NCBI GenBank assembly: GCA_041651335.1
Contig: JBAZJL010000006.1
Span: 1 to 46,478, forward strand
Source: UBA6220 sp041651335
Lineage (GTDB): Bacteria > Patescibacteriota > Minisyncoccia > Minisyncoccales > Minisyncoccaceae
Length of the DNA: 46,478 bases
Reading direction: 5' to 3'
A model generated the notes under the pieces. The model had not been told where the DNA came from. It did not search any database and was given only the letters and a program-made list of their open reading frames with translations. Numbering within the stretch: the first letter of the stretch is position 1; every line of letters begins with the position of its first letter. Positions 35,370 to 42,209 of this stretch are shown here, piece by piece. The position numbers and the translations under genes were made by a program.

Positions 35370-35866
35370 TGCAACAAAAAGGTTTTACTTTAATAGAAGC
35401 TATTTTATATGTCGGGATCTCTTCTTTGGTTATTTTTGTAGTTTCTTTTTTTCTGATTTTTTTACTTCAGATAAATATTAAAAATCAAACTGTTGCAGAA
35501 ATTGATTCTCAGGGTTTGTTTATTGTTAGATTAATTAATCAAACAATTAGAAATTCAATCAATGTAGAAGGTCCGATTCCCAACGAAAGCGATTCTGTCT
35601 TGTCTTTGGGAATGGCAGATTCTTTAAAAAATCCCACTGATTTTTTTACAGAAAATGGAGTTTTATATATTAAAGAAGGAACAAGCGAAAGAGTTGCTTT
35701 AACTAATTCATTGGTTTCTTTGTCAGAATTAATTTTTGAAAATTATTCAGTTAATTCCTTAAAAGATAGTATTAGTTTTTCTTTTGTTTTGTCTCGAATT
35801 AATAATAGTGGAAGAAATGAATACAATTATTCAAAAAAATTTTATGGAGCAGCATCAACAAGATAA
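35369..35866 (+). CDS. PilW/GspJ-like minor pilin
   Basis: Protein of 165 residues with a very short prepilin leader, MQQKG, followed by FTLIEAILYVGISSL, including Glu at mature position 5. The hydrophobic helix runs to about residue 32, followed by a small soluble domain. Its ATG shares a base with the stop of the propeller-pilin gene (ATAATG). Position and size suit a PilW or GspJ-type minor pilin, part of a priming complex at the pilus tip. Confidence 0.86.
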   Translation: MQQKGFTLIEAILYVGISSLVIFVVSFFLIFLLQINIKNQTVAEIDSQGLFIVRLINQTIRNSINVEGPIPNESDSVLSLGMADSLKNPTDFFTENGVLYIKEGTSERVALTNSLVSLSELIFENYSVNSLKDSISFSFVLSRINNSGRNEYNYSKKFYGAASTR

Positions 35867-36242
35867 ATTTGGATTTGCTACGCTTTTTAGCTTGCTTATT
35901 GTGAGCGCGATTAGTTTAACTATTGCAATTTCGGTTATAATTTCCGGAGTCGGGACAATTAAATCAGCCCGATCATTAGAAACTTCGGCTGAAGCCAGAG
36001 CCCTGGCCAATGCTTGTGCTGAAGAGGCTTTGCAAATGATTAGAGATTTGGAAACATATTCTGGAACCGATACTATTATATTGGGAAACGGTTCTTGTAC
36101 TTATACAGTTAATGATTTAGGGGGAGAGAGCCGATCGATTTCTACTATTGGAACGTCTGGAGAATCGATTAGAAAGGTGAATATTTTGATTAATGCCATT
36201 AATCCAGTTATTCAGATATCTTCTTGGCAAGAAGGGTTATAA
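35844..36242 (+). CDS. PilX-like minor pilin-related membrane protein
   Basis: Protein of 132 residues from the ATG at 35844, which overlaps the preceding gene by 23 bases; ATG 35817 and TTG 35784 are possible but would lie deeper in that gene. The N-terminus MEQHQQDKFG is followed by FATLFSLLIVSAISLTIAIS, a pilin-like helix lacking the Glu at position 5, as in PilX/GspK proteins. The Cys-containing middle is ANACAEEALQMI. It is the last gene of the pilus operon; a strong extended -10 element for the next gene follows. Confidence 0.78.
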   Translation: MEQHQQDKFGFATLFSLLIVSAISLTIAISVIISGVGTIKSARSLETSAEARALANACAEEALQMIRDLETYSGTDTIILGNGSCTYTVNDLGGESRSISTIGTSGESIRKVNILINAINPVIQISSWQEGL

Positions 36243-36256
36243 TTTTTTAAAACTTG

Positions 36257-36265
36257 TGGTATAAT
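36257..36265 (+). promoter_or_regulatory. Extended -10 promoter for the tandem major-type pilins
   Basis: TGGTATAAT (36257-36265) is a perfect extended -10. No convincing -35 is seen. The predicted start near 36272 gives a leader of about 40 bases before the pilin ATG at 36312, so these pilins can be expressed apart from the upstream assembly genes. Confidence 0.6.
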
Positions 36266-36311
36266 AATTTCAAAATAAAAAGGTCGGTAAAAATAATTTT
36301 TTAAAAACATT

Positions 36312-36752
36312 ATGAATTACAAAAAAGGTTTTACTTTATTGGAAGTATTGTTGGTTGTGGCCGCGATTGCCATTTTAGCTGGAATCGTTATTTTAGCCAT
36401 TAATCCAACCAAGCAATTGGCTGACACCAGAAATGCGCAAAGATCGGTTGATGTTAATACGATTTTAAACGCAGTTTATCAATACACTATTGATAATAAA
36501 GGAGTTTTGCCGGCAACAATTACTACTTCAGCAACTCCGATCTGCAAAACCGGAGGAACTTGCACAGGTTTAATTGATTTAGCGGTTTTAACTGCCAGTG
36601 GCAAGTATATTGTTTCAATGCCTATTGATCCTGCTGGCGTTGGCACGGTTAATGCCAATAGTGTTAGATACACTATCTTAAAAACCGCTGACGGCAGAAT
36701 TACCGTAAACGCTCCTGATGCCGAAGGCACAACGATTAGCGTTACCAGATAA
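36312..36752 (+). CDS. Type IV pilin (first of a tandem pair)
   Basis: Protein of 146 residues with prepilin leader MNYKKG, then FTLLEVLLVVAAIAILAGIV and Glu at mature position 5. The helix continues into DTRNAQRSVDVNTILNAVYQ. The C-terminal domain has one Cys pair (C-K-T-G-G-T-C) and a beta-rich end. This is a standard major-pilin layout, so it is a candidate pilus subunit. It has its own extended -10 promoter, apart from the assembly operon. A paralogue starts 44 bases after its stop. Confidence 0.92.
   Translation: MNYKKGFTLLEVLLVVAAIAILAGIVILAINPTKQLADTRNAQRSVDVNTILNAVYQYTIDNKGVLPATITTSATPICKTGGTCTGLIDLAVLTASGKYIVSMPIDPAGVGTVNANSVRYTILKTADGRITVNAPDAEGTTISVTR
36414..36484 (+). repeat. 71-bp identical block, copy 1 (in first pilin)
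   Basis: Bases 36414-36484 are identical to 36898-36968 in the second pilin, while flanking coding sequence differs at many silent and replacement sites. It covers the end of the N-terminal helix region (DTRNAQRSVDVNTILNAVYQ). Confidence 0.92.
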
Positions 36753-36795
36753 TAAAAATAAATATTAATCAAATAATATTTAGATAAACAGAATT

Positions 36796-37242
36796 ATGAA
36801 TTATAAAAAAGGTTTTACTCTCTTGGAAATATTATTGGTTGTGGCCGCGATTGCTATTTTAGCCGGAATCGTTATTCTTGCTATTAACCCGGTAAAACAA
36901 TTGGCTGACACCAGAAATGCGCAAAGATCGGTTGATGTTAATACGATTTTAAACGCAGTTTATCAATATTCAATTGACAACAAAGGAGCATTGCCAGATA
37001 TTCCTGCGACTGCTACCGGGATTTGCAAAACCGGAACTTTGCCTGCTGATTGTGTAACTGATGCCTTGGTTGATTTATCGGTTTTAACTGATGATGGAAA
37101 ATATCTTGTTTCCATTCCAGTTGATCCATCTGGAGCAACAGACAATGATGTTAATTATACTATTTTAAAATCTGCCACAACTGGCAGAATTACTGTGGCT
37201 GCTTCTGGAGAAAACGGAGCAACGATTACTGTTACCAGATAA
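36796..37242 (+). CDS. Type IV pilin (second of a tandem pair)
   Basis: Protein of 148 residues, paralogous to the pilin just upstream: leader MNYKKG, FTLLEILLVVAAIAILAGIV, Glu 5, and an almost identical helix. The globular half differs, with a longer Cys loop (CKTGTLPADC) and changed surface residues, but keeps the same length and end (ATITVTR). The pair may be alternative or mixed pilus subunits. A strong hairpin without a T run lies after the stop. Confidence 0.92.
   Translation: MNYKKGFTLLEILLVVAAIAILAGIVILAINPVKQLADTRNAQRSVDVNTILNAVYQYSIDNKGALPDIPATATGICKTGTLPADCVTDALVDLSVLTDDGKYLVSIPVDPSGATDNDVNYTILKSATTGRITVAASGENGATITVTR
36898..36968 (+). repeat. 71-bp identical block, copy 2 (in second pilin)
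   Basis: Identical to 36414-36484, at a distance of 484 bases and in the same frame and orientation. It could serve as a substrate for recombination that would fuse the two pilins or transfer sequence between them. Confidence 0.92.
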
Positions 37243-37253
37243 TTTAATCACTG

Positions 37254-37278
37254 TCCGATTATTAAAAAAATAATCGGA
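37254..37278 (+). other. Hairpin after the second pilin gene
   Basis: TCCGATTATT (37254-37263) pairs perfectly with AATAATCGGA (37269-37278) around an A5 loop. No T run follows, so it is not a standard intrinsic terminator on the plus strand; it may protect the 3' end of the pilin mRNA. Confidence 0.6.
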
Positions 37279-37308
37279 TAGAAATTAGATTATTTAATAA
37301 AAATAAAA

Positions 37309-37542
37309 ATGAGAAAAATAGCATTTTTACAGCTTTTAATCCTTTTCTTAGGAACTTTTAATGCCTGGATAAACTTTCCTCGGGATTTGGCTACTTTTGT
37401 CACCGAAGTGCCTTGCGTAGGCGATTGCAACGGTTTAATTAATGTTTTGATGTCGCCTCATTTTTGGGGAGCGATATTTTTTACCATTGCCACAATTTTA
37501 AGCGTTTTAATTTTAAAAGAAGAGATAAAAAATAATTCTTAA
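37309..37542 (+). CDS. Small two-helix membrane protein, unknown
   Basis: Protein of 77 residues that I do not recognise. It has an N-terminal hydrophobic helix (about 4-22), a short external segment with two Cys (VPCVGDCNG) that could form a disulfide, and a second helix (about 50-70) followed by a charged tail (KEEIKNNS). It lies between the pilins and another small membrane gene with 19 bases to the latter, suggesting co-transcription. Length, composition and its fit between genes support a real gene, not a chance frame. Confidence 0.7.
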   Translation: MRKIAFLQLLILFLGTFNAWINFPRDLATFVTEVPCVGDCNGLINVLMSPHFWGAIFFTIATILSVLILKEEIKNNS

Positions 37543-37561
37543 AATTTAAAAATTAAATTAA

Positions 37562-37834
37562 ATGGAAACTAAATTAGACCCTGATAAAATAAAAAAGCCT
37601 TTTTGGGTAATCGGGGCTTTGCTCGGCATAGGAGCTTTAGTTTATGTTACTATTGTTAGTAGTTTTTCTTTAATTGATTCTTTTCAGAATTTTTCAAACA
37701 ATGCTCCAGATTTAACTCCTAATTCAGAAAATTATTTTTTGGAAACTGAGGAAACTCCAGAAATTCAAGAAAATAATTTAAACCAGCCGGGAACCGAAAA
37801 CGAAGAGCTTGACAGTCAAATTGAAAAAGAATAA
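37562..37834 (+). CDS. Small single-helix membrane protein with acidic tail, unknown
   Basis: Protein of 90 residues, not recognised. A short cytoplasmic N-terminus (METKLDPDKIKKP) precedes one membrane helix (about 14-37, FWVIGALLGIGALVYVTIVS). The rest is a low-complexity tail rich in Glu, Asn and Pro (TEETPEIQENNLNQPGTENE). It is probably anchored with the tail outside. It ends at an intrinsic terminator and is likely transcribed with the 77-residue protein just upstream. Confidence 0.7.
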   Translation: METKLDPDKIKKPFWVIGALLGIGALVYVTIVSSFSLIDSFQNFSNNAPDLTPNSENYFLETEETPEIQENNLNQPGTENEELDSQIEKE

Positions 37835-37858
37835 AAATCCGAAATAGTTTCGGATTTT
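37834..37858 (+). terminator. Terminator after the small membrane genes
   Basis: AAAATCCGAAA (37834-37844), loop TAG, TTTCGGATTTT (37848-37858), followed by AATTTTTTT. A near-perfect 11-bp intrinsic terminator overlapping the stop codon's last base. Confidence 0.87.
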
Positions 37859-37881
37859 AATTTTTTTATTATTATAAAATT

Positions 37882-39618
37882 ATGAAAATAATTAGTATTT
37901 TAAAGTTATTTGGATTTTTAATTTTCTTTTTTTGTTTGGCCCCAATAGTTTTGGCGGAAAAAATAGAAAATTATGAAGTAAAGATTGTTATTAATAAAGA
38001 TAGTTCTTTATTAATTAATGAAAATATTGTTTATAATTTTGAATCCGAGGAAAAGCATGGGATTTTTCGGGATATTCCTGTCCGCTATCTTCGAAATAAT
38101 TTAAGCTATAATTTAAGAATTTTGGAAATTTCAGTTAAAAACGAAAAAGGAGATAATTATAAATTTGAAAAATATTATTCTAACAACAACCTAAGAATAA
38201 AAATAGGCGAGGCAGACAAATTAATTACCGGAATTCATTCTTTTGTGATTAATTATAAAATAGAACAAGCCTTTAATTATTTTGATGATTATGATGAATT
38301 TTATTGGAATATAAATGGCTTTGATTGGCCGGTTTCTATTTCAAGCCTAAGCGCTTCGATTATTTTACCCAAAAGAATAATTTTTACCCCTGACGATTTC
38401 CATTGTTTTCAAGGGGTTTATGGAAGCCAAGATGCCTGTGATTTTTTTAAGATAGACAGTCAAGAACAAACAACGAATATTAATTTTGGCGGAATAAATA
38501 TTTCTCCAAAAGAAAATTTGAGCGTATTAATTAAAATTCCTAAGGGCGTTGTTTTTGAATTATCCTCGGAGCAAGCTTTTAAAAATATTATTTTTGATAA
38601 TTGGATTTTAGCTCTTCCTTTGCTGATTTTCATTGTTTTATTTTTTATTTGGTATAGGTTTGGGCGCGATCCAAAGGGCCGAGGCGTTATTATTCCTGAA
38701 TATGATATTCCAAACAAATTAACTCCAATCGAGATTGGAACAGTCATTGATCAATCAACTGATCATCAAGACATTTCTGCGGAAATCATTTACTTGGCCA
38801 TTAAAGGTTATTTAAAAATAATAAAAAAAGAAAAATCAGGAACATTTAAAGAAGATTATTTGTTTCAAAAAGAAAAAATCAAAAATCTTCCAGAAAATCA
38901 ATTTGATCGCGATTTGATGGAATATCTTTTTAATGCCCGTGATGAAATTACTCTTTCAGAAATAAAAGCGCAAAATCAAAAACTTGAAATCAAAAAGAAA
39001 ACATTGGCCGAGGTAATTGCCTCCACCTCCAAAGAACTGGAGAATAAAAATTATTTTAATAAAGACTTTTGGAAGCCGATTGTTTCCCTTATTTTAGTAG
39101 GAGAATTATTGTTTATTTTGCTTGTTGTTTTTTATTCTCAGACAGCAATTTTTTCAAATTGGTCTATTTTAGCAACTATTTTTTCCCAAGTAATTATTAT
39201 AATTTTTCCTTTTTTAGTGTCGCGAAGAACAAAACAAGGAGTTTTGCTTAAAGAAAAAATTAAGGGATTGAAACTATATCTTTCTGTGGCCGAGAAAAGA
39301 AGGTTAGATTTTCACAATAGCCCGGAAAAAAATCCTCAAGTTTTTGAAAAATTTTTACCTTATGCCATGGCCCTTCAAGTGGAGAAACAATGGGCTGAGC
39401 AATTTAAAGGAATTGATATCCAAACAAGCAATCAATGGTATTCTTCGTCTGCTGGTAATAATTTCTCCGCTATTGTTTTAATGAATGACTTAAATGGATT
39501 TAAAAGCAGTGTTAATCCTGTTTTTTCCAGCATTGCTGCTTCTGGTCATTCTGGGTTTTCTAGTGGATCTGGTTTTTCTGGTGGCGGATTTGGCGGAGGC
39601 GGTGGCGGAAGCTGGTAA
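37882..39618 (+). CDS. DUF2207 family membrane protein
   Basis: Protein of 578 residues. A signal peptide (about 1-25, ending VLAEK) is followed by an extracytoplasmic DUF2207 beta domain (about 27-235, with the family-typical EEKHGIFRDIPVRY). A membrane helix lies at about 240-262, then a cytoplasmic region starting YRFGRDPKGRG and including helical segments; a helix pair follows at about 400-455, and the C-terminus is Gly/Ser-rich (GFSGGGFGGGGGGSW). This is the standard layout for DUF2207 proteins in many bacteria. Function is unknown. It is flanked by terminators on both sides, so it is monocistronic. Confidence 0.9.
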   Translation: MKIISILKLFGFLIFFFCLAPIVLAEKIENYEVKIVINKDSSLLINENIVYNFESEEKHGIFRDIPVRYLRNNLSYNLRILEISVKNEKGDNYKFEKYYSNNNLRIKIGEADKLITGIHSFVINYKIEQAFNYFDDYDEFYWNINGFDWPVSISSLSASIILPKRIIFTPDDFHCFQGVYGSQDACDFFKIDSQEQTTNINFGGINISPKENLSVLIKIPKGVVFELSSEQAFKNIIFDNWILALPLLIFIVLFFIWYRFGRDPKGRGVIIPEYDIPNKLTPIEIGTVIDQSTDHQDISAEIIYLAIKGYLKIIKKEKSGTFKEDYLFQKEKIKNLPENQFDRDLMEYLFNARDEITLSEIKAQNQKLEIKKKTLAEVIASTSKELENKNYFNKDFWKPIVSLILVGELLFILLVVFYSQTAIFSNWSILATIFSQVIIIIFPFLVSRRTKQGVLLKEKIKGLKLYLSVAEKRRLDFHNSPEKNPQVFEKFLPYAMALQVEKQWAEQFKGIDIQTSNQWYSSSAGNNFSAIVLMNDLNGFKSSVNPVFSSIAASGHSGFSSGSGFSGGGFGGGGGGSW

Positions 39619-39622
39619 TTAA

Positions 39623-39650
39623 AAAACGCCCATTCGGGCGTTTTATTTTT
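39623..39650. terminator. Bidirectional terminator between convergent genes
   Basis: AAAACGCCC (39623-39631), loop ATTC, GGGCGTTTT (39636-39644), then TATTTTT on the plus strand and a T-rich run on the minus strand. It ends both the DUF2207 gene and the minus-strand membrane protein gene. Confidence 0.88.
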
Positions 39651-40185
39651 ATTCGTAACAGCAAAGTAAATTATATTTAGTAACAAAATAAAAGAAAATA
39701 GAAAGAATAATCAAAGGAATTAAGGGCCAAACAACTTTTTGATAGCGGAACATTGATTTTCCTCTTTTTGCTCTCATATTTCGATACCATTTTTCAAAAC
39801 CAAAAAAAGAAATACTTCCTAAAAATATTGTTAAAATCAGTTTATCCATTCCCCAGATTTCGTGGTATTGTTCTCCGATTACTTCGATTGAACGTAATGG
39901 CCAGATTATTAAAATATAATAAAGAACAATAATCAAAAATTCCATTCCTTTGAATTTGATATTTTTCTTCTTTAGCCATTCAATCGTCCAGGTGATTAAA
40001 ACTATCGCCACCCCTCCAATCCAAAGCCCAGTAATAGTGTCGTCTATTTTTAGCCAGCGAGCCAGTCCAAGTCCGCTGGTTACGCCGACTACGCAAACAG
40101 GACAGATAGCAAAAACAGAAGAAGCGAAAAAAAGATTAAGCCCGGAAAAAAGAGAAACCAAAGTAATTTTTATTTTAGATGTCAT
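39649..40185 (-). CDS. Multi-helix membrane protein with CPVC motif, unknown
   Basis: Protein of 178 residues, not recognised by name. An N-terminal helix or signal (about 8-26, ending SVFA) leads into ICPVCVVGVTSGLGLARWL, where the CPVC pair sits at the membrane edge. Four more helices follow at about 50-68, 80-98, 112-130 and 152-170, and the end is NLLCCYE with two more Cys. The CxxC pair next to a membrane helix suggests redox or metal chemistry, but I cannot name the family. It is one of only three minus-strand genes here, with its own promoter and a shared terminator. Confidence 0.78.
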   Translation of the reverse strand: MTSKIKITLVSLFSGLNLFFASSVFAICPVCVVGVTSGLGLARWLKIDDTITGLWIGGVAIVLITWTIEWLKKKNIKFKGMEFLIIVLYYILIIWPLRSIEVIGEQYHEIWGMDKLILTIFLGSISFFGFEKWYRNMRAKRGKSMFRYQKVVWPLIPLIILSIFFYFVTKYNLLCCYE

Positions 40186-40208
40186 ATTTTTTTAATTTTA
40201 ATATTTAT

Positions 40209-40236
40209 ATAATACTTGATAGTAAAAAAAATACAA
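40209..40236 (-). promoter_or_regulatory. Promoter of the CPVC membrane protein gene
   Basis: On the minus strand TTGTAT (40236-40231) and TATTAT (40214-40209) are 16 bases apart. Transcription would start near 40202, about 16 bases before the ATG at 40185. It is divergent from the promoter at 40245-40273. Confidence 0.5.
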
Positions 40237-40244
40237 GGGCTGGC

Positions 40245-40273
40245 TTGTTTGAAATTTAAAAAAGGAATATAAT
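40245..40273 (+). promoter_or_regulatory. Promoter of the SBBP-repeat protein gene
   Basis: TTGTTT (40245-40250) and TATAAT (40268-40273) are separated by 17 bases; a second TATAAT overlaps at 40273-40278. With the ATG at 40284, the mRNA would have a leader of only a few bases. Confidence 0.55.
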
Positions 40274-40283
40274 ATAATTAGAT

Positions 40284-42119
40284 ATGGAAGGAAAAGAAAT
40301 TGCTAAATTTTTATCCGGATTTTTTATGGCCGGCGTCTTGGCTAATTTGGGCCTTGTTTTTTTGTCTTCTTCATCTTCTTTTAAAATATTGGGGAATATT
40401 ATTGATTTTAATCATTGGACTATTCTTTTGATAAGCTTTTTTATTTTTGCCATTATTTTTGCTTTTTTGGGTTGGGGAATCAAAAAAGGCCCTAAATACA
40501 TTTCTTTTTTAATGGTTATTTTTGTTATTTTTTCATTTTATATTGGTTTTGATGTTTTAAAGATAAAAAATATCAATCTTTTTCAGGCAAATTTAATAAA
40601 AAATTCAGAAGAGAACATTATTTTACTAAAGATAGAGGCCATTAATCAAAACGACAAAATTTTAAATTCAAATATTTCTTTTTCTTTAGGATCAAATAGA
40701 CAAGACGGGGCCAAGGATTTAGCAATAGACAAAGAGGGAAATATTTATGTTGCTGGTTATTTTCAAGGAACCGTTAATCTTGATCTTAAAGGTGGGATTT
40801 TTGAAATAAATTCTTTGGGAAATTCTTTAATTAATAGCGCTGTCGATATTTATGTGGCAAAATATTCTCGGGAAAAGGACTTATTGTGGGGATTTAGCAT
40901 AGGATCTTCGGGAAAAGACATACCCTTGGCATTAGGTCTTGATTTTAAAGAAAATATTTATTTGATTGGATATTTTGGAGGTTTGGCTGATTTTGATCCT
41001 AATTTGGAAAACGAAAAAATTTTAGACGCTGTTTCTGGTCGAGACGCTTTTTTGGCTAAATATAATAATAATGGAAAATTTGAATGGGCAAAAAAAATAG
41101 GTAATTTAGAAAAAATACCATTTTTAGAAAATGACGACCGGTTTGAAGAAGCGCGAGTAATTGCTTTTGACAAAGATAATAATGTTTATTTGGCTGGAGT
41201 TTTTGACGGTACAATTAATTTGGATGAACCTAATTCTGGAAATACTTTAAATACCTTTACCAGCAAAAATAATTCTCGTGATGTTTTTATTGCTGTTTAT
41301 AATGAACTTGGAGAATATCAAAAAGGGTTTATTTTGGGCGATACTGGAGACGATGAAGTTCAGGGTTTGATTATTAATCCAGACAAAGAAATATATTTAG
41401 CTGGTTCTTTTTCTGGAAAAACAAATTTTGACTTAAAAGATAAAACCAATAAAAAAACAATTTTTTCAAGCAATGGAAATTTTGATGCTTTTCTGCTTAA
41501 ATATAACAATGATTTTGATTATCTTTGGAGCAAGAAGTGGGGAGGAAATGGAAAAGACGAGTCCTTTGGGCTTGCCTTGAACAAGAATAATGAAATAATC
41601 GTTGCTGGTAATTTTTTTGGACCTATAACCATTGGTACTAAAAAATTATTACTGGAAGGCGCGAGTAATGTTTTTTTCGCAATTTTTAATCAAAACGGAG
41701 AATTAAAAATAGCTAAGAGCTTTGGAAGCGGATCTGCCAAAGCTCTAAAAGTAATTTTTGATCAAGAAAATAATATTTATCTTAGCGGATTTTTTAAAAC
41801 AATTTGTAATTTTAGCACAATTAAAGAAAACAAATCCTTGATTGCGACTAGCGAGGGAGCAGCTACTGACGCTTTTATTGCTAAATACGACCAAGAAGGT
41901 AATTATTTATGGGCAAATAATTTGGGGGGCAATGTTTTTTTGGAATCAGAAAATCAATTAGCCGAAGGATTAGTTATCGGAAAAAACAATTTTCCCATGA
42001 TTGCCGGAGTTTTTTATAAAGATATTATTTTTCATTCCACCGAATCTTTGGATTTAATCAACCACGGAGAGGCGGATTCATTTATTGTTGAATATAATAG
42101 CAATGGAGAGATAGAATAG
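40284..42119 (+). CDS. Membrane-anchored SBBP-repeat beta-propeller protein
   Basis: Protein of 611 residues. Three N-terminal membrane helices (about 7-27, 43-65 and 72-92) are followed by a soluble part made of about seven repeats of roughly 65-75 residues. Each has a core such as AIDKEGNIYVAGYFQGTVNL, AFDKDNNVYLAGVFDG, GLALNKNNEIIVAGNFFG or VIFDQENNIYLSGFF, often paired with DAFLAKYNNNGKFEWAKKIG-like strands. These are SBBP repeats, predicted to build a seven-bladed propeller. The repeat domain would face outward. The binding partner is unknown. Confidence 0.87.
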   Translation: MEGKEIAKFLSGFFMAGVLANLGLVFLSSSSSFKILGNIIDFNHWTILLISFFIFAIIFAFLGWGIKKGPKYISFLMVIFVIFSFYIGFDVLKIKNINLFQANLIKNSEENIILLKIEAINQNDKILNSNISFSLGSNRQDGAKDLAIDKEGNIYVAGYFQGTVNLDLKGGIFEINSLGNSLINSAVDIYVAKYSREKDLLWGFSIGSSGKDIPLALGLDFKENIYLIGYFGGLADFDPNLENEKILDAVSGRDAFLAKYNNNGKFEWAKKIGNLEKIPFLENDDRFEEARVIAFDKDNNVYLAGVFDGTINLDEPNSGNTLNTFTSKNNSRDVFIAVYNELGEYQKGFILGDTGDDEVQGLIINPDKEIYLAGSFSGKTNFDLKDKTNKKTIFSSNGNFDAFLLKYNNDFDYLWSKKWGGNGKDESFGLALNKNNEIIVAGNFFGPITIGTKKLLLEGASNVFFAIFNQNGELKIAKSFGSGSAKALKVIFDQENNIYLSGFFKTICNFSTIKENKSLIATSEGAATDAFIAKYDQEGNYLWANNLGGNVFLESENQLAEGLVIGKNNFPMIAGVFYKDIIFHSTESLDLINHGEADSFIVEYNSNGEIE

Positions 42120-42150
42120 TTTTTGTGAATTCATAAATAATTAACAAGGG

Positions 42151-42181
42151 TTGACATTTTCGAAAATAATTGTAATATAAT
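42151..42181 (+). promoter_or_regulatory. Promoter of the 35-residue repeat protein gene
   Basis: A consensus TTGACA (42151-42156) precedes TATAAT (42176-42181) by 19 bases, or TAATAT (42173-42178) by 16 bases. The transcript would have a leader of about 20 bases before the ATG at 42210. Confidence 0.6.
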
Positions 42182-42209
42182 TTTAATTAATAATAATAAA
42201 TAAAAATAC

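Noticed and set aside
8841..36286. 14-base match AAATAAAAAGGTCG at 8841-8854 and 36273-36286
   Set aside because: With such A-rich sequence, a shared 14-mer is expected by chance several times in a window this size.
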